A stretch of 64,000 nucleotides of DNA, from positions 1 to 64,000 of the forward strand of contig NZ_LWBP01000195.1 in the NCBI RefSeq assembly GCF_002078015.1, written 5' to 3'. This stretch comes from Niastella populi (GTDB taxonomy: Bacteria; Bacteroidota; Bacteroidia; Chitinophagales; Chitinophagaceae). Of this stretch, positions 54,563 to 63,083 are shown one piece after another. The notes beneath the pieces were generated by a model. The model was not told the DNA's origin. It did not search any database and saw only the letters and a program-made list of their open reading frames with translations. Positions within the stretch are counted from its first letter, which is position 1; every line of letters starts with the position of its first letter. A program made the translations under genes and the position numbers.

Positions 54563-55969
54563 TTATTGGTTTACGTTCTGTTGAATAGTTCCGTTTCCGG
54601 GGTTTTTGATAGCGCCGAGCGGAATGGGCATTGTCCACATGTGCGAACCGGGTTTCAGGCTTAGCGTTGTGCCATTCTCTGTTTTCGTCAATGTTGTTGC
54701 ATACAGGGGGTCTTTGTTGAACCTGCGCATATCGCCGAAGGCAACTATGCCAAACAGCGTTTCATTTTCTTTGGTGCGGCGGATATGATCCAGTGCCTCT
54801 TTGGTGCTGGCAGCAGTCAATGCCGTATAATCGGCCGCGAAAATGCGTTTAACCCGCACCGCATTCAATGCATCCATAGCGCCGGTATAGTCATTCTTCC
54901 GCGCCAGGCATTCCGCTTTTATCAGGTACATTTCGGTTGTGGTGATTCCGCCCTCATTGAAGCGGCCGGTGGTGATGGCGTAGTAATAGGTATCTGCGCC
55001 TACGGTCCTGATCTTCCAGCGCGATGCCAGCATGGCATCACCGGTTTCAAAACGGCTGGCCCTGTCAACCCGTAAATACCATTCCCTTTTACTGTAAATA
55101 ACCTCGCCATGCATCATGATATAGTTCTCTATATAATCGTATCCACGGGGTGTGGGCAAACTGGGATACATACCCGCCTGCTCTATCTGCGTTTTGTATT
55201 GCTGATAGTAAGCGGTATAATCAAACAGTTTGTCGTTCTGCGCCAGTGCCTGGTTGGCATATGAGAGGGCTTTATCATAATCGCTCATCTGCAGGTATAC
55301 GCGGGCCAGGAAAGCATAAGCTGCGCCTTTGGTGCCATGCACTATGGTAGCGCCCTGTACCGGCAGATCGGGAATGGCCGACGTTACGTTGCTGATGATA
55401 TGATCGTACATTTCCTGAATGGTCACCTGCCGGTGCGGCGCATCCACTTCGGCGCTTTCGATGAGGGGTACCGCTAATTTTGATGCTGCGGTCGACGCCT
55501 CGTAGGTATCGGCATAATAATTCACCAGAATGAAATAATGCATGGCGCGGGCCAGTTTGGCCTGCGCTATCAGCATATTTTTATCTGCTTCGGTTGCCTC
55601 AGTTGCGGTTGGCGCATACTGTAATATCAGGTTGAAAGTAGAAATAGCAGCATACGCGGTATAATAAGCGCTTTCATCGGTGAGGTTCAAATTGATCCGG
55701 TTCACGCTTTCATCCCAATAATAATTGGCTTTCCACAGCGGGTAATAGTTCAGGTTACCCTGGCTTTCCCAGCGATCGTTCAACAGCAATACCGCCTGCG
55801 TTACGGGCGCCCTGTGGTTGCCATATTCATCTCTCATCAGGGCTTCAAAATCGGCCAGCGTGGTGGGGATCTTTGAGCCTTTGGGTAATACGTCGAGATA
55901 CTTTTTGCAGGAACCCAATCCAACCACCACCAGCAGCAGCACAAAATTTATAGTGATCTTGATAGTCAT
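54563..55969 (-). CDS. RagB/SusD-family lipoprotein of the right-hand ECF locus
   Basis: 468 residues. Lipoprotein leader with Cys21 (VVVGLGSCKKYLDVLPKGS). SusD text: AKLARAMHYFILVNYYADTY, AAYAFLARVYLQMSDYDKAL, MYLIKAECLARKNDYTGAMD and the C-terminal LFGIVAFGDMRRFNKDP. Shorter than the other two SusD proteins here, like those found in protein/peptide- or metal-related loci with a TlpA partner. Its SusC gene is 80 bp upstream with a palindromic element between, and the TlpA gene follows 11 bp downstream. Confidence 0.94.
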   Translation of the reverse strand: MTIKITINFVLLLVVVGLGSCKKYLDVLPKGSKIPTTLADFEALMRDEYGNHRAPVTQAVLLLNDRWESQGNLNYYPLWKANYYWDESVNRINLNLTDESAYYTAYAAISTFNLILQYAPTATEATEADKNMLIAQAKLARAMHYFILVNYYADTYEASTAASKLAVPLIESAEVDAPHRQVTIQEMYDHIISNVTSAIPDLPVQGATIVHGTKGAAYAFLARVYLQMSDYDKALSYANQALAQNDKLFDYTAYYQQYKTQIEQAGMYPSLPTPRGYDYIENYIMMHGEVIYSKREWYLRVDRASRFETGDAMLASRWKIRTVGADTYYYAITTGRFNEGGITTTEMYLIKAECLARKNDYTGAMDALNAVRVKRIFAADYTALTAASTKEALDHIRRTKENETLFGIVAFGDMRRFNKDPLYATTLTKTENGTTLSLKPGSHMWTMPIPLGAIKNPGNGTIQQNVNQ

Positions 55970-55985
55970 AGCCGTTCTTTTATAA

Positions 55986-56051
55986 ATTATTGACAGATTT
56001 TCAGGTGTGCCACACCTTGAGTGTGTGGCACACCTCTATTATTGACAGATT
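55986..56051. mobile_element. Palindromic element, copy 2, flanked by a 14-bp direct duplication
   Basis: ATTATTGACAGATT stands at 55986-55999 and again at 56038-56051. Between the copies lies a 38-bp segment with perfect 13-bp arms AGGTGTGCCACAC (56003-56015) and GTGTGGCACACCT (56023-56035). The right copy overlaps the SusC stop. The pattern looks like a small palindrome inserted with target duplication; the core matches the element at 40127-40157. No transposase is nearby. A tandem slippage origin is the alternative. Confidence 0.6.
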
Positions 56052-59000
56052 AAAAACCGAGGTACAGTCCCCATACATAATTCGGTCTGTTATAACCACC
56101 CAGCAAATATTTTGCATTCTTATCGGCTGCAATGGTCAATGCGTTCTCCACATTGAACTGCAGGCGGGCGCTTTCAACAAATGCTCTTTTGGTGATCCGC
56201 GATGGCAGGTTGTATGCCAGTGAAATGTTCCGCAAACGGATATTACCGGCATTCAGCACATTCACAGATGCGTATGAGTAAATTGTTGCCAGGTTAGAGC
56301 TAAAGCCAGGCGATTCGGCAAATGCAACTTTTGGCACGTCGGTGAAGGCTTCATCGCCGGGTTGGCGCCAGCGTTCGGTGATGCGTTTGTTAACAGGTTT
56401 GAACGCCGTCATATAACCGCCCACCAGGCCGTTGTACTGGCTGCCCAGCATAGGCAGATCGGTATTTCTAATTACATGTCCACCCTCATAGGTCACAAGA
56501 AAAGCAAACGTGAAGTTCTTATAATCGAGCGTGCTGCTGAATGAACCGCTGTATTTGGGCGCTTTTTGTCCGCTGAATACCACCGATGCCAGTGTAGACG
56601 GCGTAGCGGTTGTTTTGTCGCCCTTTTCGTTAAACACCTGTGGCAGTCCCTGGTCGCTTAAACCGGCCCACTGAAAACTATAAATGGAATTGAACGCCTC
56701 GCCTACCCGCGGGAACGCATTCGGATAATCCAGCTGCAGAAAGTAAACAGGCGCCTCAACGTTCACATAGGTCACTTTGTTCTTATTGAATGCGATCAAC
56801 CCGGTAAGGTTCCACCGCCAGTCTTTTGAGCGAACGATATCGGCGCTGATGGTGGTCTCGATGCCATGGTTGGTCATTTCGCCATTGTTGATGGTATAGG
56901 TAGAGTACCCCCACCCTTCGGTTGGCACTCCCTGCGTACTGGCCAGCAGGTCCTTGCCGCGTTTGTTATAATAATCTACCGATCCGGTGATGCGGTTATT
57001 GTACATCGCAAAATCAACCCCGATATTGCCGGTAAACGTGCGTTCCCACGACAACAGCGGATTGGGCCTTGAACTAATGGAACCCTGGATGCCACCAAGC
57101 AACAGGTTGGCACTGTAATAAGCGGTCATGTAAGGCGCCGAGTTCTTGGCAATATTACCGCCAATACCATAAGAGCTGCGTAGTTTCAGGAGCGTTACAA
57201 AACCTGGTGTAAAGAAACCTTCTTTATAAATATTCCAGCCCGCGCCAACAGACCACAGGGGTTTGTTCTGGTATTTTGAATCGGTTCCCCACAGGTTACT
57301 GCGGTCCCAGCGAAGGCTGCCGGTGAGCAGGTATTTATCGTCGAAAGAATAGCCAACATTTCCATAGAAAGAAACAAAACGGTTCACCACTTCGCGGTCG
57401 TAACCGAGGTCGCTGGCAGCGAATGTGCCGCCCAGTAATAAACCGGTAGCGCTGGCCAGCGCAGCGCCATTCACCATTGTATACGAGAGCACATTGGGAT
57501 CGTAGTTATAATCCGTTTGGTTATTGAGCTCCAGCTTCATGTTCTTCGTTTCTGAACCAACGATGGCGGTAATATTGTGATGCCCGCCAAAGTTCTTATC
57601 GAAGTTCAACTGCTGGCGGAAGTTGTAAGAGTGGCCCTGTTGTGTTTGCCGGTTGTAAATATTTCCGTAAGGCAGTAAATATTGGAACCCATTGGCGGCG
57701 GTATATTGCGCCAAACCGTTCACGCGGTTGCGCACATAGTAACTGTTCTTATCGTATAACCGGCTGAAGCGCTCGTTGTTGTTCTCGTATTGAAAAGAAA
57801 CCTGGTAGTTCAGCCATTTGGCAAACTTTACATCGAGCTTTGCATAACTGCGGCTCATAAAGGTTTTCGTTCTGCCGATGTTAAGGCCAATTTCATCGAG
57901 CGGCGTAATATCCATGCTGTACAATTTGTACTGGTCAATGATGTTCATGGTATTGGCGCTCAGGCGCGAGGCGGCAGCAGAGGTATAATTTGAACCGTCT
58001 TCATTTTTCAACTGATCGTATGGCAAATAGTTATAACCGGGTGAAAGCGGGTCGAAGCCCTGTGTTTTTCCATCGGCATACATCAGGTAACTGCTCAGTT
58101 CCAGGTTGAGCCAGCGGGTAAGATACGCGGTATTGCGCAGGTTCACCCCCAGGTTCTTATTGGCTGTATATTTATCTTCCAGTGCATTGTCGCGGTAGGT
58201 AATGGAGGTGTAAAATGCGTTTTTGTCGCTTGCATTCGCCACGCTCACATTATACTGTTGCAGGAAGGTGTTGCGTTTGGTGTATTTCTCCAGGTCGTCA
58301 TAAAATTTATAACCGCCCTGTGAAAGCTGACCGAGTTTTGAATCCAGGTCCTGCTGCGAAATATTTCCCGCATAATAATTCAGGTATGCCTGCACACCCT
58401 GGCTTACATAAATATTGTTGGTGAGCATGGAGTTGGCATAGGTAGCGGCATTGGCAGTTTGAAAATTGGGATTACCGGCAGCCCACTCTTTTTCTATCTC
58501 CACTATATCGGCCGAGTTGGCTAAACGATCTGTATAATAATTATAAGGCTGGAAGGTGAAAGTGCCGGAAGCGTTGATCTGCGGTTTTCCTTTTTTTGAT
58601 CTTTTGGTAACGATCACCACCACGCCGTTGGCGGCGCGGGCGCCATAAATAGAGGCCGCAGCCGCATCTTTCAACACGGTTATCTTCTCGATGTCTTCGA
58701 GGTTAAGCCCGGGTAAATTATCAACCAGTGAATTACCTGAATATGTTGTATTCTCCACGGGGAAACCATCGATCACATACAAGGGGCTGGTAACGCCGTT
58801 CATGGAAGTGGTACCGCGGATTATGCCGTTGTTATAACCGGCCACCCGGCCTTCGAGCAATGAGCTCAGGGAGCTCAGGCGTTGTTGTTTGAACGAACCG
58901 GCGGTTACAGTGGCAAATGCGCCTGTAGCGCGTTCTTTGCTCAGGGTTTGATAACCGGTTGAATAGCTGTTGATCACGATAGCGTCCAGTGTATCCTGTG

Positions 59001-59667
59001 CGCGCGTCATTACAACTTCAATATTATAAGTGCCGTTCTCATGCTGCAGCCGTTTTACATCCTGGATATCACTTCCGGCTTTCAGGCGGGCAATGGCAAT
59101 TTCCTTAACCATAAAACCCACTGAAGAGATCTGCAATACGGCATTGTCGTTAACATCATTCAGTGAAAAGACCCCGCTTTCGCTGGTAGAGGTGCCTATA
59201 GCGGTTCCTTTTACATTTACCGAAGCTGCAGGCAATGGCTGCCTGTCGGGCGAATACACGATGCCCGATACGTTCACTGCATACACCTGTTGAATAATTA
59301 CCGGCGCAGGCGCTTCCGATAAAAAAATGGTTTTACCCTGGATGGAATATTTCAGGGGCTGTGTTTTCAGAACTTCTTTCAGGAATGCATCGAGCGGCAT
59401 TTGCTGTGCTGAAATGGTAACAGGCCGTGTACCTTTCAACAATGCTTCATCAAAGAAGAATACATAACCGGTCTGTTCTTTTACCACGTTGAAAACATTC
59501 TTTAGGGGAACGTTCTTCCCGGTAAATGTGACCGACTGGGAAAATACATTTGCCGAAACCTGTAAACAGGTGGCCAGAAAAATGATTGCCGTGAACTTCA
59601 TAACGAACATAGTTTTGGTAAACGGCTTCCGTCTTACGCCATGACGGAATAGCGCAGCAATTTGCAT
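56050..59667 (-). CDS. SusC/RagA-type TonB-dependent receptor with STN domain
   Basis: 1205 residues, longer than the other complete SusC proteins because of the extra N-terminal STN domain. Signal segment (about 23-44, MKFTAIIFLATCLQVSANVF), STN (about 50-115, NVFNVVKEQTGYVFFFDEAL), carboxypeptidase-regulatory-like domain (about 133-205), plug with PLYVIDGFPVENTTY and SIYGARAANGVVVIVTKRS, and barrel ending YVWGLYLGF. The stop codon falls inside the 14-bp duplication flanking a palindromic element. FecR (59881-61152) and ECF (61242-61901) genes upstream indicate trans-envelope signalling; SusD and TlpA genes follow. Confidence 0.95.
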   Translation of the reverse strand: MQIAALFRHGVRRKPFTKTMFVMKFTAIIFLATCLQVSANVFSQSVTFTGKNVPLKNVFNVVKEQTGYVFFFDEALLKGTRPVTISAQQMPLDAFLKEVLKTQPLKYSIQGKTIFLSEAPAPVIIQQVYAVNVSGIVYSPDRQPLPAASVNVKGTAIGTSTSESGVFSLNDVNDNAVLQISSVGFMVKEIAIARLKAGSDIQDVKRLQHENGTYNIEVVMTRAQDTLDAIVINSYSTGYQTLSKERATGAFATVTAGSFKQQRLSSLSSLLEGRVAGYNNGIIRGTTSMNGVTSPLYVIDGFPVENTTYSGNSLVDNLPGLNLEDIEKITVLKDAAAASIYGARAANGVVVIVTKRSKKGKPQINASGTFTFQPYNYYTDRLANSADIVEIEKEWAAGNPNFQTANAATYANSMLTNNIYVSQGVQAYLNYYAGNISQQDLDSKLGQLSQGGYKFYDDLEKYTKRNTFLQQYNVSVANASDKNAFYTSITYRDNALEDKYTANKNLGVNLRNTAYLTRWLNLELSSYLMYADGKTQGFDPLSPGYNYLPYDQLKNEDGSNYTSAAASRLSANTMNIIDQYKLYSMDITPLDEIGLNIGRTKTFMSRSYAKLDVKFAKWLNYQVSFQYENNNERFSRLYDKNSYYVRNRVNGLAQYTAANGFQYLLPYGNIYNRQTQQGHSYNFRQQLNFDKNFGGHHNITAIVGSETKNMKLELNNQTDYNYDPNVLSYTMVNGAALASATGLLLGGTFAASDLGYDREVVNRFVSFYGNVGYSFDDKYLLTGSLRWDRSNLWGTDSKYQNKPLWSVGAGWNIYKEGFFTPGFVTLLKLRSSYGIGGNIAKNSAPYMTAYYSANLLLGGIQGSISSRPNPLLSWERTFTGNIGVDFAMYNNRITGSVDYYNKRGKDLLASTQGVPTEGWGYSTYTINNGEMTNHGIETTISADIVRSKDWRWNLTGLIAFNKNKVTYVNVEAPVYFLQLDYPNAFPRVGEAFNSIYSFQWAGLSDQGLPQVFNEKGDKTTATPSTLASVVFSGQKAPKYSGSFSSTLDYKNFTFAFLVTYEGGHVIRNTDLPMLGSQYNGLVGGYMTAFKPVNKRITERWRQPGDEAFTDVPKVAFAESPGFSSNLATIYSYASVNVLNAGNIRLRNISLAYNLPSRITKRAFVESARLQFNVENALTIAADKNAKYLLGGYNRPNYVWGLYLGF

Positions 59668-59880
59668 AGATTTGCTTTGTTTTGGGTTATGTAATCTTTA
59701 GCTCCCGGCTAAGTCGGGAGAAGCAGTCATCCACAACGTGCTGCATGTAATCCAAACATTAGCTCGCTTTCGCTAAAACTACGGCGGGCAAAGCCGGAGG
59801 TGGTTGCAACACTTTCGGCTTTTGTTTGTCAGCACATTGAACTTTCGTTCAGGCAAGGCGATCAGGTATTCAATCAGTGA

Positions 59881-61152
59881 TCATTTTTGTTGTATAATCA
59901 TTGTACGGCCATCAATCCGGAATTTGATGCCCAATGATTGCAATCCGTTCATCAATTGAGATAAGGTAAGATCATGGGTTATTTCTCCGCTGAATTTGCG
60001 GTCGGGTATTTGTCCTTCATATTTCACCTGTACATCGTACCAGCGCGAAAGCTGGCGCATTACAGTGGCAAGGTCGGCGCCGGTAAAGCTGAACAGGCCG
60101 TTCTTCCAGGCCATTACCTGGGCCAGGTTGGGTGAATGGTGAATGGTCAATGGTGAATGGGCTCCTGCAATTGCAGCCTGCTCGCCTGGTTTCAGCACTG
60201 CAGCCAACTCATTATCCTTTTCACGTTTGCTCCCGCTTTGAGGCGGGACCGTTTCACGACTAACAACTTTCACCGATCCTTCCAGCAACGTCACTCTCAC
60301 ATCGGGTTCGTCGTCATAGGCGTTGATATTGAAATGGGTGCCCAACACTTTCACTTCGGCTTTCCCGTTGACATTGACAATAAAAGGCATCTTGCCTTTT
60401 ACTCCCCCACCGGGTAAGGCCGGGAGGGAGCTTACTTCAAAATACACCTCCCCTTTTATCTCCACTTTTCTTTCATCGCCTACAAATGAAACAGGATAGG
60501 TTATGGAAGAGCCGGCATTTAGCCAGATCCGGCTTCCGTCAGCAAGCGTCATATCTATCACTTTACTGCCTCTCGGGTTAGTAAGCGTATTATAAACCAG
60601 TTCAGTAGCAGCGCCTTTATAGGCAATTTGTCCATCGGCCAGTTTCATCACCTGCACATTGCCCTCACTAACCAGTGCGCCGTTACCGGCACTATCGAGA
60701 TACACTGTTTGTCCGTTCGCCAGCGTAATGGTTGCCCGGTTGTTTTGCGGCGCCGGCACATCCTGCACTGTAGTGGCAGCAACCTGTTCGCCTGTACCGG
60801 TTGTTTTGTTGTTATTTAACAAGAAGAATGCCGCAACACCCAGCGACAATATCACTACCGCAGCGGCCGCCCAACGAAATACCGGGCGACGCCACATGGG
60901 AACGGCCGCCGGTTCGTGCAGAAACGGCTCCGCCTTTGTAAATACCTGCTGCAAAACAGATTCCCACCCCATTGCGGGCGCCTCGTTACCGGCAGCGGAA
61001 CGCTGCCAGTGCGTTTCCAGCTCTGCCTGAAATACAGTTTCATCCTTTAGCTGGCGAACCTGTTCCCAGAATTCCGCCAGCTCTTCGGCTGTACATTTGT
61101 CGTTCAGGTATTGCTGTACCAGGTATTGAAACCGGTGGTTTTGTGTGCTCAT
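59881..61152 (-). CDS. FecR-family anti-sigma factor with an in-phase repeat insertion
   Basis: 423 residues. Cytoplasmic part with YLNDKCTAEELAEFWEQVRQ (about 15-34), a membrane helix (about 94-111, WAAAAVVILSLGVAAFFLL), FecR domain (ATITLANGQTVYLDSAGNG and KGEVYFEVSSL ... FNINAYDDEPDVRVTLLEGS) and a DUF4974 tail (LATVMRQLSRWYDVQVKYEG). It is longer than the FecR at 1738 partly because of low-complexity inserts: VPPQSGSKREKDNEL and, at 60131-60160, a 30-bp word repeat giving HSPLTIHHSP. It lies between the ECF and STN-SusC genes on one strand, so it should relay the receptor's signal. Confidence 0.94.
   Translation of the reverse strand: MSTQNHRFQYLVQQYLNDKCTAEELAEFWEQVRQLKDETVFQAELETHWQRSAAGNEAPAMGWESVLQQVFTKAEPFLHEPAAVPMWRRPVFRWAAAAVVILSLGVAAFFLLNNNKTTGTGEQVAATTVQDVPAPQNNRATITLANGQTVYLDSAGNGALVSEGNVQVMKLADGQIAYKGAATELVYNTLTNPRGSKVIDMTLADGSRIWLNAGSSITYPVSFVGDERKVEIKGEVYFEVSSLPALPGGGVKGKMPFIVNVNGKAEVKVLGTHFNINAYDDEPDVRVTLLEGSVKVVSRETVPPQSGSKREKDNELAAVLKPGEQAAIAGAHSPLTIHHSPNLAQVMAWKNGLFSFTGADLATVMRQLSRWYDVQVKYEGQIPDRKFSGEITHDLTLSQLMNGLQSLGIKFRIDGRTMIIQQK
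60131..60160. repeat. Word repeat inside the FecR coding sequence
   Basis: GGTGAATGGTGAATGGTCAA then TGGTGAATGG, the same word family as 14213-14246, here in phase within the gene and encoding HSPLTIHHSP. Its length is a multiple of three, so the reading frame continues. Confidence 0.85.
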
Positions 61153-61241
61153 TGCAGCAGATTATACTATTACGACGGCACGAAGAGGTAAAAAGGGTTA
61201 TCGCACTGTTAACTTTTTTTGATCTTTTTTTTAAAAACAGC

Positions 61242-61901
61242 TCAGGCGAGAAAAAACAGGGCAGAAAGCGCGGCGTTGCCGGGATATTTCTTATTCAGGT
61301 ATTCACTGATGGAGCGGGTGGCAGCCATTAAAGTGCCTTTTACCGTGTTGCGGGAAAGGTGCAGGGCTTTGGCAATCTCTTCGTAGGAAAGCCCCTGCTC
61401 ACGGCTCATGGTATAAATCAGTTTGCGCTGCGGGGGCAGTTGGTTCACCGCTTCGCGCAAAATCCGGCGGGCTTCTTCATCTATAAACCAGTCTTCCGGA
61501 TTTTGTTCCCGCTGATCGATGCGTTGTGCATATACCTGCTGCAAACGGGCATGACGGGCGGTTGTTTTGAAAAAATCCATGGCTTTATTGTAAGCCACTT
61601 TATGCAGAAACCCTTCGAGGTTTTCAACGCGCACCAGCATTTCGCGGCCGATCCAGAGTTTCATAAAAACATCCACAAGTATATCCTCTGCCACTTCGGA
61701 AGCTTTGGTAATGCCTACCAGGTAGGTATACAATCGTTGCCGGTGTTTTTCAAAAATGCGGGCAAACGCCTCCTGGTTGCCATCGGCTACCAACAGCAGC
61801 AGTTCCCGCTCATTATATGTAGGATGTTCCGGCACTATAACAGTTAGTTGGGCTAAAAATAATAAATGTTGGCTAAACTTCTGCTTCAATCGCGAATGCA
61901 T
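61242..61901 (-). CDS. RNA polymerase ECF-type sigma-70 factor
   Basis: 219 residues from ATG 61901; a GTG 20 codons in (before PEHPTYNERELLLLVADG) is a possible later start. Region 2: FARIFEKHRQRLYTYLVGIT, DILVDVFMKLWIGRE and FLHKVAYNKAMDFFKTTAR; region 4: LPPQRKLIYTMSREQGLSYE and EIAKALHLSRNTVKGTLMAA. It is followed on the same strand by FecR, STN-SusC, SusD and TlpA-like genes, which it presumably transcribes. No promoter was identified with confidence. Confidence 0.94.
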   Translation of the reverse strand: MHSRLKQKFSQHLLFLAQLTVIVPEHPTYNERELLLLVADGNQEAFARIFEKHRQRLYTYLVGITKASEVAEDILVDVFMKLWIGREMLVRVENLEGFLHKVAYNKAMDFFKTTARHARLQQVYAQRIDQREQNPEDWFIDEEARRILREAVNQLPPQRKLIYTMSREQGLSYEEIAKALHLSRNTVKGTLMAATRSISEYLNKKYPGNAALSALFFLA

Positions 61902-61954
61902 ACTGGAAGGCTGGCATAATTATTTAGTAAATAGTATAACTAAAACATTAAATC

Positions 61955-62080
61955 ATGGACAATCCGAATAAGAAAAAAGCCGATGGAAAACGAGTGAGCC
62001 AACAGTCGCATGAGCAGGCTTATCAAAAGCGCAAAAAAGCGACCGCTAAAAAAAGCAATAAAAAAACAAAGAAAGCATAG
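61955..62080 (+). CDS. Very small Lys-rich protein (41 residues)
   Basis: ATG 61955 to TAG 62078-62080. MDNPNKKKADGKRVSQQSHE is followed by a lysine-rich tail (KRKKATAKKSNKKTKKA), 18 lysines in 41 residues. The N-terminal half recalls small DUF3606-like proteins of this phylum, but the match is weak. The basic tail suggests nucleic-acid binding. It is divergent from the ECF gene and followed by a GC-rich hairpin at 62104-62125, which supports a real transcript. Confidence 0.6.
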   Translation: MDNPNKKKADGKRVSQQSHEQAYQKRKKATAKKSNKKTKKA

Positions 62081-62103
62081 GCTCAGGTTTATATTGTATT
62101 CAC

Positions 62104-62125
62104 AAACCCCGCCCCGGCGGGGTTT
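62104..62125. terminator. GC-rich hairpin with A/T flanks between two small genes
   Basis: AAACCCCGCC / GGCGGGGTTT, ten complementary positions (the loop will open two or more pairs), 24 bp after the 41-residue gene. The closing TTT and following AAATC are only a weak U-tract. Confidence 0.6.
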
Positions 62126-62131
62126 AAATCA

Positions 62132-62389
62132 ATGTATATGTCACTCGGAACGCCTATTCTCAAGATCCTGAACAAACGATACGAGCCTTCGTCGTTTGTT
62201 GAGAAAAAATTCCTGCGGTACGACCTGGGATTTAAAACCGATGAAGAGGGCAATCCCATCGTTTTGTATATGGGCACCAAAGATGTATCGGGCCGTATAC
62301 GCGGGCGCCGGTATGCGCGCAGGCTGCTAAAAGATGCCAGCGGCAACGTCATCAAAGACCACTGGGATGATAAAGGGGTTGTAAGTTGA
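62132..62389 (+). CDS. Small protein of unknown function
   Basis: 85 residues from ATG 62132, or 83 from ATG 62138. Basic in the middle (SGRIRGRRYARRLLKD) with two beta-like stretches (FLRYDLGFKTDEEGNPIVLY, NVIKDHWDDKGVV). Coding pattern and a strong terminator at 62524 support it. No family recognised with certainty; proteins of this look are widespread as conserved hypotheticals in Chitinophagaceae. It may share a transcript with the 41-residue gene if the hairpin between them is leaky. Confidence 0.68.
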   Translation: MYMSLGTPILKILNKRYEPSSFVEKKFLRYDLGFKTDEEGNPIVLYMGTKDVSGRIRGRRYARRLLKDASGNVIKDHWDDKGVVS

Positions 62390-62523
62390 AAATAATTTGC
62401 GTTATTTTATGGCGTTAGCAGGAGTTCCACATTTACAGTAATCAACAGATGTCAGTTACACATTTTAACTATCCTCCCTTTTGAAGAGTTAAATCGTAAC
62501 CCTGGATTGTTGAACATTACAAA

Positions 62524-62573
62524 GGCCACCTTTTGCCGATCGCGACCGGCAAAAGGTGGCCTGCAATTTTTTT
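62524..62573. terminator. Strong terminator between convergent small genes
   Basis: 15-bp stem GGCCACCTTTTGCCG / CGGCAAAAGGTGGCC (62524-62538, 62547-62561) with an 8-bp loop, then GCAATTTTTTT on the plus strand and TTT on the minus. It serves the 85-residue gene and possibly the zinc-ribbon gene. Confidence 0.9.
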
Positions 62574-62592
62574 ACACTAATTATAGAAAAAC

Positions 62593-62862
62593 CTAATCGA
62601 AATCGAACAGATCGCCCAAAAATCCGCCTCGCTTTTTACGTTTATAATTCGGATCATTCTGATCCCTGTACGAATCATAATCCTTTTTTTCATTGCGATA
62701 TTCATCCTCATCGCGTAACTGACTGCCCGGCACCGACTTCTCAATGATCTTATCCAACTCCCCACGATCGAGCCAGACACCCCGGCATTTGGGACAATAA
62801 TCAATTTCAACTCCCTGGCGTTCCGACATAACAAGCGTTTCGTTACAATTTGGACATTTCAT
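62593..62862 (-). CDS. Zinc-ribbon protein (zf-TFIIB domain)
   Basis: 89 residues. Four zinc-binding cysteines in MKCPNCNETLVMSERQ and DYCPKCRGVWLDRGELDKI match the zf-TFIIB family; the rest is charged and ends in a Gly/Phe/Asp tail (GGFLGDLFDFD) that may be a protein-contact or degradation-type signal. Cytoplasmic. Function of the family is unknown. Single gene; its neighbour downstream is convergent. Confidence 0.9.
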   Translation of the reverse strand: MKCPNCNETLVMSERQGVEIDYCPKCRGVWLDRGELDKIIEKSVPGSQLRDEDEYRNEKKDYDSYRDQNDPNYKRKKRGGFLGDLFDFD

Positions 62863-63083
62863 AACCTATGATTTGTTTGAAAATACGAACCCTGTTTAAG
62901 AAATACCTGAGATCTGTATTAAAAAATTGTACCTGTTCATTAAAAATCGACCACCAAACCACGCCTGCCAAACATTTGACGCATACAATTGATGAAATGT
63001 GCCATTTACAAAAAACAATTTGCCCGAGTTTTACATAGCCAAATTGTTCTCCTGCATACAAAACAACCAGACAAAGGCCTCAT

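Noticed and set aside
62089-62355. 88-codon minus-strand frame opposite the 85-residue gene
   Set aside because: The plus-strand frame has the better start context and a terminator; the mirror frame has no support.
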